Below are positions 18,770-26,866 of a stretch of DNA of 47,940 nt, piece after piece. How positions within the stretch are numbered: position 1 is the first letter of the stretch; every line of letters begins with the position of its first letter. Origin of the DNA: Sebaldella sp. S0638. Lineage in GTDB: Bacteria > Fusobacteriota > Fusobacteriia > Fusobacteriales > Leptotrichiaceae. The notes under the pieces were generated by a model. The model was not told the DNA's origin and did no database searches. It saw only the letters and a program-made list of their open reading frames with translations. The stretch covers positions 1 to 47,940 of the forward strand of contig NZ_JAMZGM010000025.1 of assembly GCF_024158605.1 (NCBI RefSeq). The letters run 5' to 3'. The translations under genes were made by a program, and so were the position numbers.

Positions 18770-21263
18770 TCAGGCTTTTTTTCACTGTAACATGACCTGA
18801 TACTATACTCTTACCTGCTGCCCATCTAAAATTCCCCTCAGTTCTTATTCCGGCTATTGCAGAAGTTTGATTATATGTTTTACTTTCTGCTTTCAAGCCC
18901 ATTAGATTGCTGCCTTCTGAAAAACTTCCCCTTTTCAGACTGTCATACTGCATTCCCAGAAATGGTATTACAGCTGAATTTTTTGCGGTATCAAATCTGT
19001 AACCTGCTTCACCGTATGCTGACAATCCATAGTCATCATGCGATACATCTGTTTTTTTGCTGCTTTTCCCTGTTAATATTTCTCTTTCCACATCTGATGA
19101 TATGTAAGCTGCACCGGCTCTCCCCATTATATACAGATTTTCCCCGTTAAAATTATGTTTCCCGTATACAGAAATTCCTATATTCTGACTGTCTGATTTT
19201 CCTGCATATCTGTCAAAATCAGCCTTGGCTTCTGAAAAAGCAACCGCTAATCCTAACACAGTATTATCTGTCACATATTTATCAATTCCGGCCTGTGCAC
19301 CGTATAAATATGTATCAGCTTTTGCATATCCCGATTCATACAAACGTCCCGCCGCACCTATTCCGCTGAACCATATTCCTGTTCTGCTGTTTTTATTGCC
19401 AAGCATGCTCATTCTGTTTGCCAGTTCTCTGTTTACTGCCTGTGACTGCTGAAATGTCAGTGCCTGTGAAGACGCATATATCTGTCCTGAGATACTATCT
19501 AAAGCGGCGGCTAATTCACCCGCATTCATTCTCTGTATTTCTGCTGCCTGCATTTTGAATTCCCCGTTTTCATATGACTTATCCAAAACTTGGAATATCT
19601 GCTCAAGATTTTCAGAAGAATTTAGCCGTGTTTTGTCTGAACCATATTCTGCTATTGCATAGCTAACTGTATCTTTTCTCTTTATACTCAGCTCTACATA
19701 ACTAGTTTCATATTTAAGTTCGGGATTTAACAATTCGGAAGCTTCTACTTTTCCGAATTTGTCGGCTATCCCTTTTTCTGCTGTTATCATCACTTCTTTT
19801 CTTCCGGTTTCGTTAATATAACCGTAGTTATCCCCGCTGCTCTCAGGTAGAAGTATTCTCAATTTCGATCCGCCCAGAAGTGCTTCTCCTGTTATGCTTA
19901 ATTTTGCTCCTATTTCATTTTCAAAAACCGACTCAGAACCACCTATATAATCTCCGCTTATTTCCCCGCCGTTCCCTGTGTTCCTAAAATTCCCGCTTTT
20001 ATTAATAACACTGTTTAATATTTTTCCCCCGTTAGTTGAAAATGTTCCCCCGCTGTTTATATTTATCTGTGATGCCACTTCTCCGGTTACTCTTAATTCT
20101 CCGCCGTTTATTATACTTTCCCCTGTATAAGTATTTTTCCCCGACAAAACTAATATTCCGCTTCCTACTTTTATTATTCCCGCATTTCCGCCTATATCAT
20201 TTTCAAAAATTGACGTAACTTCCTCAAAATCCACATGTACATGTTGGCCTAAAGCAAGACTTGTATCAAATAATGACGGTCCTTTTATTGCTTTTGCCGC
20301 GTTAACAAGTCCCCATCCGTATACTTCATCCACTCCTGATGCTCCCATATCAGAAGCTGTTGACAATATAGTCTGTCTCAAAAGATCACCGTTCATCCAG
20401 GGATATTTTTGGTTCACCAGTACCGCTACACCTGTAATAACCGGAGCTGAGAATGAAGTGCCAGCTCCCGTTACACTTCTCGCGTTAAATATGTAATCAC
20501 CTACGGCGGATACACACCAGTTTTTTGCCACACCGCATCTGTTGGCATAATCACTGATAACTCCTGTTTTGGAATCTATCGCTGTTACTGCTATCCATCC
20601 TTTTTCCATCTGCGGATATAAATATGGAATTCCAGCTTCAAGCTGAGGCTGCTTACTACCCTGATTTCCCGTGGACCATATAAAAAGACTGTCACTTTTT
20701 GATTTTTTTTCATAAAAATTATTTAGAGAATTTAAAAGAGAAAAGTTTGATTTGCCTGCATTTGTTATTGAAAGTGATTCTGTCCCGAAAGACTGGTTAT
20801 AAATTCTGACCCCTTCATTATAAAGTTGGGTATACATATTCAGATTTGTTTTTATGCAGCGGTCTTGACCGTCAGAACATATTGCTCCCGCAGGTGCTCC
20901 TATGATTTTCACACCCGGTGCCACCCCCATTGTTCTGCCGCCTATTATTTCCGCTACCAGAGTTCCGTGTATATTTTTACTTTCTACATCTTTCATATCT
21001 GCGCTTAATCTGGATTTCCCGTCTTTATCACGGAATTCCCAATTATTTATGTCAAATGTCGAATCCACGACTCCGACTGTAACATTGCTTCCGTCATAAC
21101 CCTGCTGCTGTATTTCTCTTACTGTATGAGGATCATTCTTATTATAAGGTATTGAAGGATTAACAGGTGATGGCTGGCTTGTTTCTCCTGAGCTTTCGCT
21201 TCCGGAACTTCCACAGCCTGCTAAGAGTATTAAAATTACAGGTAATAATAGAATTTTTTTCAT
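18735..21263 (-). CDS. Lipoprotein subtilisin-type autotransporter, frame-disrupted near the C-terminus
   Basis: 842 residues. Lipoprotein signal with lipobox LLAGC (C17), S8 peptidase domain with catalytic D67 (VGVVDSTF), H99 (IHGTLVAE), oxyanion N200 (STGNQG) and S270 (GTSFSAPV), a short passenger repeat (GILVLSGKNTYTGESIINGGEL, about residues 372-395), then a beta-barrel from about residue 590. This resembles NalP/SphB1-type autotransporters: surface-tethered proteases that process other exported proteins. The open frame stops at 18735, about 60 residues before the expected barrel end, which continues in another frame down to 18557. As read, the barrel would lack its last strands and probably not insert. 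Start ATG follows GGAGG. The protease triad is complete, so the disruption looks recent or reversible. Confidence 0.85.
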   Translation of the reverse strand: MKKILLLPVILILLAGCGSSGSESSGETSQPSPVNPSIPYNKNDPHTVREIQQQGYDGSNVTVGVVDSTFDINNWEFRDKDGKSRLSADMKDVESKNIHGTLVAEIIGGRTMGVAPGVKIIGAPAGAICSDGQDRCIKTNLNMYTQLYNEGVRIYNQSFGTESLSITNAGKSNFSLLNSLNNFYEKKSKSDSLFIWSTGNQGSKQPQLEAGIPYLYPQMEKGWIAVTAIDSKTGVISDYANRCGVAKNWCVSAVGDYIFNARSVTGAGTSFSAPVITGVAVLVNQKYPWMNGDLLRQTILSTASDMGASGVDEVYGWGLVNAAKAIKGPSLFDTSLALGQHVHVDFEEVTSIFENDIGGNAGIIKVGSGILVLSGKNTYTGESIINGGELRVTGEVASQININSGGTFSTNGGKILNSVINKSGNFRNTGNGGEISGDYIGGSESVFENEIGAKLSITGEALLGGSKLRILLPESSGDNYGYINETGRKEVMITAEKGIADKFGKVEASELLNPELKYETSYVELSIKRKDTVSYAIAEYGSDKTRLNSSENLEQIFQVLDKSYENGEFKMQAAEIQRMNAGELAAALDSISGQIYASSQALTFQQSQAVNRELANRMSMLGNKNSRTGIWFSGIGAAGRLYESGYAKADTYLYGAQAGIDKYVTDNTVLGLAVAFSEAKADFDRYAGKSDSQNIGISVYGKHNFNGENLYIMGRAGAAYISSDVEREILTGKSSKKTDVSHDDYGLSAYGEAGYRFDTAKNSAVIPFLGMQYDSLKRGSFSEGSNLMGLKAESKTYNQTSAIAGIRTEGNFRWAAGKSIVSGHVTVKKSLNNEDLSIYRYA

Positions 21264-21605
21264 AATTACCTCCTGTTTCCATTAAAAAATTATTTCATAC
21301 AGAAATGAAAATGAACAAGAATTTTTAGAAATGTCTGAATATTTTTACAACTAAAAAAGAAATTTTCATCATAACAAATAGGGAGATTTTTTACAGATCG
21401 GCTGATAATTCTGATTTTTAAAAATTTTCGAAATGAAGTGAAAAGAATTCGGATAATACCAAGTTTTTATACCCTGTTCTTCAAATTAATTTTACTATTT
21501 ATTTTTAGAAACGTCAACTTTTTTTATAAATAAATTTTTTCAGCTTTTTAACATATATTGTCAATATTTTTCCTTTTTTCATTGATACCTGTTTTATTTG
21601 TATAT

Positions 21606-21635
21606 TATAAAAGCCAGGACTACCAACCCTGACTT
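21606..21635 (-). terminator. Orphan minus-strand terminator
   Basis: On the minus strand AAGTCAGGG, loop TTGGTAG, TCCTGGCTT, then TTATAATA. Two of the nine pairs are G-U wobble pairs that form only in the minus-strand RNA, so the direction is clear. It lies about 340 bases before the autotransporter start and over 300 bases from the potD start, so it terminates an unannotated transcript or acts as an attenuator in the autotransporter leader. Confidence 0.6.
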
Positions 21636-21750
21636 CAAATAAAAAATTATTATTATCTTTTCTAGCATCTATATATTACAATCTTTTTCTTATAATTTTA
21701 TTATTTTTATCTTTTTTTAGCGTTTGGGGATTTTCCCTTTTCTATTTTGG
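21606..21750 (-). ncRNA. Candidate small RNA ending at the orphan terminator
   Basis: A weak minus-strand promoter (TTCAAT at 21778-21783, 17-base spacer, TATATT at 21755-21760) would start an RNA near 21748, running through a GGGAAAATCCC hairpin (about 21725-21737) to the terminator at 21606-21635, giving about 140 nucleotides. No reading frame is evident. This is inference from the terminator direction and promoter-like sequence. Confidence 0.3.
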
Positions 21751-21888
21751 AGAGAATATACTTTTTTGCACTTTATTATTGAAAAAAATATATAATTTTT
21801 TTTATTTTTTTTTACTCTAAAACCCTTTATTTTCAAAGTATATATACCAAAATTAAATTTTCATTCAACAAAAAAAAGTTTATATTAC

Positions 21889-21918
21889 TTGACTTTAAGT
21901 TTAGTATTTGTTAAACTT
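21889..21918 (+). promoter_or_regulatory. Promoter of the PotD-type gene with overlapping inverted repeat
   Basis: TTGACT, 17 bases, TAAACT. An inverted repeat AAGTTTA (21897-21903), eight bases, TAAACTT (21912-21918) lies between and over the -10 box, the position expected of a repressor operator. The ribosome site AAGGA follows about 20 bases later. Confidence 0.65.
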
Positions 21919-21947
21919 TTTTTGTATATTTTTTTTTTAAGGATGTG

Positions 21948-22997
21948 ATGTTTAAATTGAAAAAATTATTTTTGATGAGCTTTATGCTGCTTACTATATT
22001 TTCATGCGGCGGAAAAGATGCTAATAAAGAGTCTAAAACTCTAAGTATCTACACTTGGACATATTTTATCCCGCAGGAGGTAATTGACGGCTTTGAAAAG
22101 GAAACCGGTATAAAGGTTCAGCTGGATTATTATGATACTAACGAACAGATGTATGCCAAGCTGAAATCAGGTGCTAGAGGATATGATATAGTTTCTCCTT
22201 CTACTGATATTCTGTCTATTATGAGAGAAGAAGGTATGCTTGAAAAACTTGACAAAGAAAAGCTGAAAGATGTTTATTCGAATTTGAAAATGGATGAAAT
22301 CGTTAAATTTTCAGAATCTTATGACCCTCAGTTTCAATACTCGCTTCCATATACATTCTCAGCTACTGGAATTGCAGTAAATACAAAATATGTAAAAGAT
22401 TATCCGAAATCATTTGATATCTTCGCTATGTCGCAGTATAAAGGAAGAATGACTATGCTTGATGACATGAGAGAAACACTTGGAGCTGCGCTGCAGTATC
22501 TTGGATATTCTGCCGAAACTTCTAATGATCAGGAACTGGAAGCTGCTAAGAATAAACTTCTTGAATGGAAGAAGAATCTAGCAAAATTTGATTCTACTAC
22601 TTTTGGTAAAAATTTTGCCAGCGGGGAATTTTATATTTCTCACGGCTATGCAGAAAACTATTTTGAAGAATTATCTGAAGAAGATGCGAAAACTACAGAT
22701 TACTTCATACCTAAAGGAGCTATGATGTATATTGACAGTATGGCTATCCTTGCTAATTCTCCTAATAAAGAAAATGCATATAAGTTTTTAGAATATTTAT
22801 ACAGACCTGAAAATTTCAAAAAAGTCTATGAAGTATTTAAAGCTCCTTCTGTAATAAAAGGTATTGAAGAAAGTTCTTCTATAAAGCCTTATGTTACATT
22901 TGAAGATGTAATTAATAATTCCACTCTGCCAAAGGCACTTTCTAATGAAGCGCTGGAAAAGCAGCAAAAAATATGGGAATCTATAAAACTTCAATAA
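21948..22997 (+). CDS. Spermidine/putrescine-type ABC transporter substrate-binding lipoprotein (PotD-like)
   Basis: About 349 residues. Lipoprotein signal with lipobox IFSCGGK, followed by the periplasmic binding fold: LSIYTWTYFIPQEVIDGFEKETGIKV, KSGARGYDIVSPSTD, a hinge with FSATGIAVNT and the late MYIDSMAILANSPNKENAYKFLEYL, all typical of PotD/PotF-type polyamine binders (extracellular solute-binding family 1). No potA, potB or potC permease genes adjoin it, so it is an orphan binding protein that must use a transporter encoded elsewhere. Candidate starts are GTG 21945, ATG 21948 and TTG 21957; ATG 21948 is preferred. Promoter 21889-21917 and terminator 23005-23040 make it monocistronic. 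Other oligocation or sugar substrates are possible. Confidence 0.85.
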   Translation: MFKLKKLFLMSFMLLTIFSCGGKDANKESKTLSIYTWTYFIPQEVIDGFEKETGIKVQLDYYDTNEQMYAKLKSGARGYDIVSPSTDILSIMREEGMLEKLDKEKLKDVYSNLKMDEIVKFSESYDPQFQYSLPYTFSATGIAVNTKYVKDYPKSFDIFAMSQYKGRMTMLDDMRETLGAALQYLGYSAETSNDQELEAAKNKLLEWKKNLAKFDSTTFGKNFASGEFYISHGYAENYFEELSEEDAKTTDYFIPKGAMMYIDSMAILANSPNKENAYKFLEYLYRPENFKKVYEVFKAPSVIKGIEESSSIKPYVTFEDVINNSTLPKALSNEALEKQQKIWESIKLQ

Positions 22998-23004
22998 AAT
23001 AAAT

Positions 23005-23040
23005 AAAAGACCTGAAATAATTTATATTTCAGGTCTTTTT
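23005..23040 (+). terminator. Terminator of the PotD-type gene
   Basis: Perfect 15-base stem AAAAGACCTGAAATA/TATTTCAGGTCTTTT with a five-base loop and trailing T, eight bases after the stop codon. The mirrored A run makes it potentially bidirectional for the minus-strand gene ending at 23050. Confidence 0.88.
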
Positions 23041-23049
23041 ATTTATTGA

Positions 23050-23379
23050 TTAAAATGAGAAAATGACCCCGGTTTTTCTTATTATCCCGTTTTCAAAAAA
23101 ACTTTTTAATTTTCTGATTTCAGGTACATCGCATTCAAGACATTTCTTCAAAAGAAAATCTCTTGCCTTATGAAGGTTCTCCCCTGTAAACTCCACATCA
23201 TCGAATCTGCCTATATCAAGATTACATACTTCTCCCAATTTTTCCCAGATGTTAAGCTGCCATAATTTTTCAAATTCATTATCAGTTAACTTCCACTGCA
23301 TGAAGCAATTATCTTTGTCCCTCTCATTACCCGGATATGAAGCAGAAGTCCTGTAAATTGCTATTATTTTCTCTCTCAT
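23050..23379 (-). CDS. Small protein of unknown function
   Basis: 109 residues from ATG at 23379, chosen because GGTGAG lies six bases upstream; a GTG-start extension to 23430 (126 residues) is open but has no ribosome site. Soluble, mixed-charge protein with no signal or membrane segment; contains many aromatic and acidic residues (MQWKLTDNEFEKLWQLNIWEKLGEV). No family recognised. It shares the 3' terminator region with the PotD-type gene and lies about 150 bases upstream of nothing else on its strand, so it appears to be a single gene. Confidence 0.6.
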   Translation of the reverse strand: MREKIIAIYRTSASYPGNERDKDNCFMQWKLTDNEFEKLWQLNIWEKLGEVCNLDIGRFDDVEFTGENLHKARDFLLKKCLECDVPEIRKLKSFFENGIIRKTGVIFSF

Positions 23380-23575
23380 ATGTGTCTCACCATCCGTTCT
23401 ATAATAACGTCTGCATCTTTGGGAATTCACATCTTATTTTTACGTTTTATATTGATTATTTAAAGTGAAAACTTCCCCGAAGAAAATTTATTGCAGCTTT
23501 ATTTCCGCTCTGACACTTACACATCTTATATTCTAAATGTAGTCTATCATAATTTCTTCGGTTTTTCGAGCTTTT

Positions 23576-25543
23576 TTATTTAAAGAGAAAATTCGGTGTT
23601 CCGGTTACTTTTCTGAAGAAGTTTAATTTTCTGTTTTGTTTCGGATCATTTTTGCTATACTTTATTACTTTCAAAAGATAATTATAACTAATTGACAATA
23701 ATTTATATATATCATTATTTTGTTTGTTTTCCATTTTTCTTACATTAAGATTTAATTCCAAAAATGCTTTTGGATTGGTTATATTTCCGCTGTTTATGAA
23801 AGTATATGTGTAAAGCCACACTTTTCTTAATAATGCCAGACTCTCCCGCTCATCTTTGGTAAGAGCTTTCAGATCTATAGACATATGGAGTGCTATAAGT
23901 CTTTCTGTTATTATAGTGTCCATACCTAAGAATTCTATATTTTCTTTATCAGGTTTTTTTCTAAGCTGAAAAATGATTTTTTCCCTGTACATATTTGAGT
24001 TTATCATAAGCCTGTCAAATTTTCTGTTATCTCTGGCTCCTTTATGTCGGTTCAGAATTATATCCAACATTTCTACCCTTATTTTCAACAGATTTGTAAA
24101 ATTATATTTTATTTCTTTCTGTGCTGTACTTTTAAATATATAACTTACTAAAAATGAATACAGCCCGGCGAGAAATGTCATCACTCCCCTGTTCCAGAAT
24201 AATACTTCCTGAGTCTGCACTCCTTTGGTAGAAAGCATTGCTGTTACCGTAATTACTATTACCGCTATAAAATAGTTCAGTCCTACTATAAGGAATATAA
24301 TATAGTTAAGTATGAGAACCAATGTGTATATTAATGTCTGTGAATTTATATCCTTAAAGAGATATGAAGCAATAAACAATCCTATAAATGTCCCTATTAC
24401 TCTTGCTACCACTCTCTTGTATGTCTCTTCAAAATACGGCTGTGAAAGCAGTACACTGGTCATGGGCAGCCAGTATCCCATAGGGGAGTTCAGCAGTTTT
24501 GCAGTTATGAATGATGTTGTCATCAGTATTGCCAGTCTCATTGAATATCTGAACAGTATTGATTTTCTGCTGAAATTCGATTTAAACCAAAAGATGAATT
24601 CATCTTTTCTATAAACAGGAAAAAATTTCAATTTGATTCCTACTTCATTTTTTTCGTATACTTTACTTTTCAGATTATACACATCTTGAAAGAAGTCAAC
24701 TTCTTCCTCGTCGTTCCAGACAAAGTCGTTTTTGTCTAATTTATTATTTTCATGCAGAAGTAATCCGAAAAAATAAAGCATCTCTGTCATTTTTTTCTTA
24801 TCTGAGTTTGGATTTATTCTTATGTTTTCTATAAGAAAATGCAGCTTCAGCATTAACCGCATTATTTCCCGGCTTAATAACGATACAAGATATATTCCTT
24901 CACTGGATTTATAATATTCTTTCAGACATTCATTATAAGCTTCGCGGGTATTTTCTATTACTCTGTCATATTCCTGTTTATTCCCTGCCAAATACTGTTC
25001 TATTTCCTCTATTATAGTCTGTAAATATTTATCTATACAGTTAGTTATTCTGTCTATTGGTTTTCCTTTATTCATTACCATTCCATATACTGCCGCAATA
25101 AAGACTGCCGCAAACATTACTTCTATTTTTGTGAATACAAGGGAAAGTGTCGGAAGATTCCCCTGATAAATAGCAAATACATATAATGTAGGAAAATAAT
25201 CTTTTAATCCCGGTATGTATTCTTCCATTCCGAAAAAAGTTATCAGGAATGTAATCAGGAAACCGAAAACTATTAGTAAAATCCAGTTATGTGTAGAAAA
25301 ATAACATATAAAAAGTAAAACTGACAAAGATAAAAAGTACATCACATATCTTTTCAATGCTCTGCTTTTACTAAAACCTTTTTTATTTGTATTATAACAA
25401 TAGACACCCACAAAAATGGCTGTCATCACATTACCCAGCGGAAATAGTCTGGGCAGAATCAGTATATAAATAAAAACAAGACCAAAAATATAATTTGTCT
25501 CTTTAAATGGAATCTTATCCAGTATCTCTTTCTTTAATTTCAT
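23576..25543 (-). CDS. FUSC family inner-membrane protein
   Basis: About 655 residues. Two blocks of transmembrane helices (about residues 17-175 and 330-475), separated and followed by cytoplasmic segments; the second block contains the FUSC motif region (SMRLAILMTTSFITAKLLNSPMGYWLPMTSVLLSQPYFEETYKRVVARVIGT in pieces: PMGYWLPMTSVLL and ETYKRVVARVIGTFIG). FUSC/YccS/AaeB-type proteins are linked to export of fusaric or aromatic acids. No periplasmic adaptor gene is next to it, so the transport role is only inferred from the family. ATG at 25543 is preferred over the one at 25549 because AAGGA lies five bases before it. Confidence 0.85.
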   Translation of the reverse strand: MKLKKEILDKIPFKETNYIFGLVFIYILILPRLFPLGNVMTAIFVGVYCYNTNKKGFSKSRALKRYVMYFLSLSVLLFICYFSTHNWILLIVFGFLITFLITFFGMEEYIPGLKDYFPTLYVFAIYQGNLPTLSLVFTKIEVMFAAVFIAAVYGMVMNKGKPIDRITNCIDKYLQTIIEEIEQYLAGNKQEYDRVIENTREAYNECLKEYYKSSEGIYLVSLLSREIMRLMLKLHFLIENIRINPNSDKKKMTEMLYFFGLLLHENNKLDKNDFVWNDEEEVDFFQDVYNLKSKVYEKNEVGIKLKFFPVYRKDEFIFWFKSNFSRKSILFRYSMRLAILMTTSFITAKLLNSPMGYWLPMTSVLLSQPYFEETYKRVVARVIGTFIGLFIASYLFKDINSQTLIYTLVLILNYIIFLIVGLNYFIAVIVITVTAMLSTKGVQTQEVLFWNRGVMTFLAGLYSFLVSYIFKSTAQKEIKYNFTNLLKIRVEMLDIILNRHKGARDNRKFDRLMINSNMYREKIIFQLRKKPDKENIEFLGMDTIITERLIALHMSIDLKALTKDERESLALLRKVWLYTYTFINSGNITNPKAFLELNLNVRKMENKQNNDIYKLLSISYNYLLKVIKYSKNDPKQNRKLNFFRKVTGTPNFLFK

Positions 25544-25715
25544 CTTCATCCTTCTTTTTATATGTTCTCTTTATTCTATAATACCATTAAGCAGCACTTT
25601 ATACGCTTAATTTTACCTTAGTGTTTTCTTTAGCCGCTCTAACCTTTGTTTTTAGAATCTTATATATTCTCATCATGTATAAACAGTATACCATTATAAA
25701 ATTTTTTCTAAAATA
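25544..25715. other. Intergenic region upstream of the FUSC gene
   Basis: With the terminator at 25716-25753 and the stretch to 25935 it forms a gene-free span of about 390 bases. It must contain the FUSC promoter; TATTAT-like -10 sequences exist about 30 bases before the gene but no good -35 was found. Confidence 0.4.
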
Positions 25716-25753
25716 AAAATATTCCCCTAACATTGAAAAAAGAGGAATATTTT
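25716..25753 (-). terminator. Terminator of the tmcAL-to-recombinase operon
   Basis: Ten-base stem AAAATATTCC/GGAATATTTT with a long loop, followed on the minus strand by TTATTTT. It is about 180 bases beyond the recombinase stop codon and is the first strong hairpin after nine packed minus-strand genes. Confidence 0.7.
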
Positions 25754-25935
25754 CTTTTTCAGGTATTTGTTCCGAATTGTAAATTCAATACAAATCCTGT
25801 ATTTATTTAATTAACTAAAAGCCTTTGTCGAATAATTAGTTCCCTATTATTTAATAGTTTTGCCAATATTGTTTCTGTTTCACAGTTTATTGTCTTTCTT
25901 TTTTTAATAATATGGTTTCTTCAAAAATACGGCTG

Positions 25936-26865
25936 TTACTCCTCGTCTCCTATTTTTACCTTGTTATAAATCTCTTTTAATTCCCTTTTTCCCACATGTG
26001 TATATATCTCGGTAGTGGAAATATTAACATGACCGAGTATTTCCTGCACAATCCTGATATCAGCACCGTTATTAATAAGCATAGTAGCTACCGAATGCCT
26101 GAATATATGCGGGTAAACATTTTTTTCTATTTTGGCATTTTGTGCATATCTTTTTAGTCTTTTCCAGAAATTTTCCCGTCTTGTTCCCAAAAACAGTTTA
26201 TACTCCAGTTCATGACTTTTTTTCTTACTCTTATTATCTTTATTACTGTTTTCTGCTTCTTTCTCTTTTTTCTCCTGAACCAGAATTTTTCTGTCATTTT
26301 CTATATAATCCTTGATTTCGTCCTCAAGCTGTGAATATATAGGTATAAGTCTGTACTTTGACCCTTTTCCCAGAACTCTGATAAACTCATAATCCTGATT
26401 TTCCACATCTTTTATTTCAAGTGATAATACTTCTGATATTCTTGCCCCTGTTGCTACGAGTATTTTTATTATGAGCTTATCCCTGACACCTTCCGGTGTA
26501 TTTGGTATAGCATCAATTATATCTTTTATTTCGTTTAATCTCAATACTTCCGGAAGCTTAAATTCCCTTTTCAGGTTTTTCAGAGATTCTGTAGGATTGT
26601 CATTTATATACTTGTTCATATAACAGAATTTATAAAATGTTCTTATTGAAGCTATTTTTCTAAGAACAGTATTTCTTTTTACTGTTTTGGACAGTTTATC
26701 CACATACTCTATAATGTCTTCATCTTCTACATCCTGAAACAGCTTCGGAACATCCGAAAAAAACAAATTCAAATCCCTGTTATAGCTGCTCAGTGTATTT
26801 TCAGAATTTCCTTTTTCATATCTCAGATAGTCCAGAAATTCTAATATTATAGTTCTGTTTTCCAT
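25936..26865 (-). CDS. xerD: Tyrosine recombinase of the XerC/XerD family
   Basis: 309 residues from ATG at 26865, one base after the recN stop codon; the AGGTG near the recN end serves as ribosome site. N-terminal SAM-like core-binding domain ([16 protein letters not shown]) and C-terminal catalytic domain with R142 (ATGARISEV), H253 and R256 ([12 protein letters not shown]), H279 (LGHVN) and Y288 (IYTHV). XerC/D resolve chromosome dimers at dif. A lysine-rich insert of about 24 residues (198-221) separates the beta-sheet from the HxxR region, unusual for Xer proteins. Its place in a division and DNA-repair operon fits a housekeeping role; XerC versus XerD cannot be decided, so the symbol is tentative. 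Confidence 0.9.
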   Translation of the reverse strand: MENRTIILEFLDYLRYEKGNSENTLSSYNRDLNLFFSDVPKLFQDVEDEDIIEYVDKLSKTVKRNTVLRKIASIRTFYKFCYMNKYINDNPTESLKNLKREFKLPEVLRLNEIKDIIDAIPNTPEGVRDKLIIKILVATGARISEVLSLEIKDVENQDYEFIRVLGKGSKYRLIPIYSQLEDEIKDYIENDRKILVQEKKEKEAENSNKDNKSKKKSHELEYKLFLGTRRENFWKRLKRYAQNAKIEKNVYPHIFRHSVATMLINNGADIRIVQEILGHVNISTTEIYTHVGKRELKEIYNKVKIGDEE

Positions 26866-26866
26866 A

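Larger units (their letters stand above)
21264..21888. other. Long divergent intergenic region
   Basis: Very AT-rich region between the subtilisin autotransporter (minus) and the PotD-type gene (plus). It holds a minus-strand hairpin terminator at 21606-21635 that belongs to no gene, and a possible small RNA upstream of it. No protein-coding frame with a ribosome site was seen. Confidence 0.5.
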
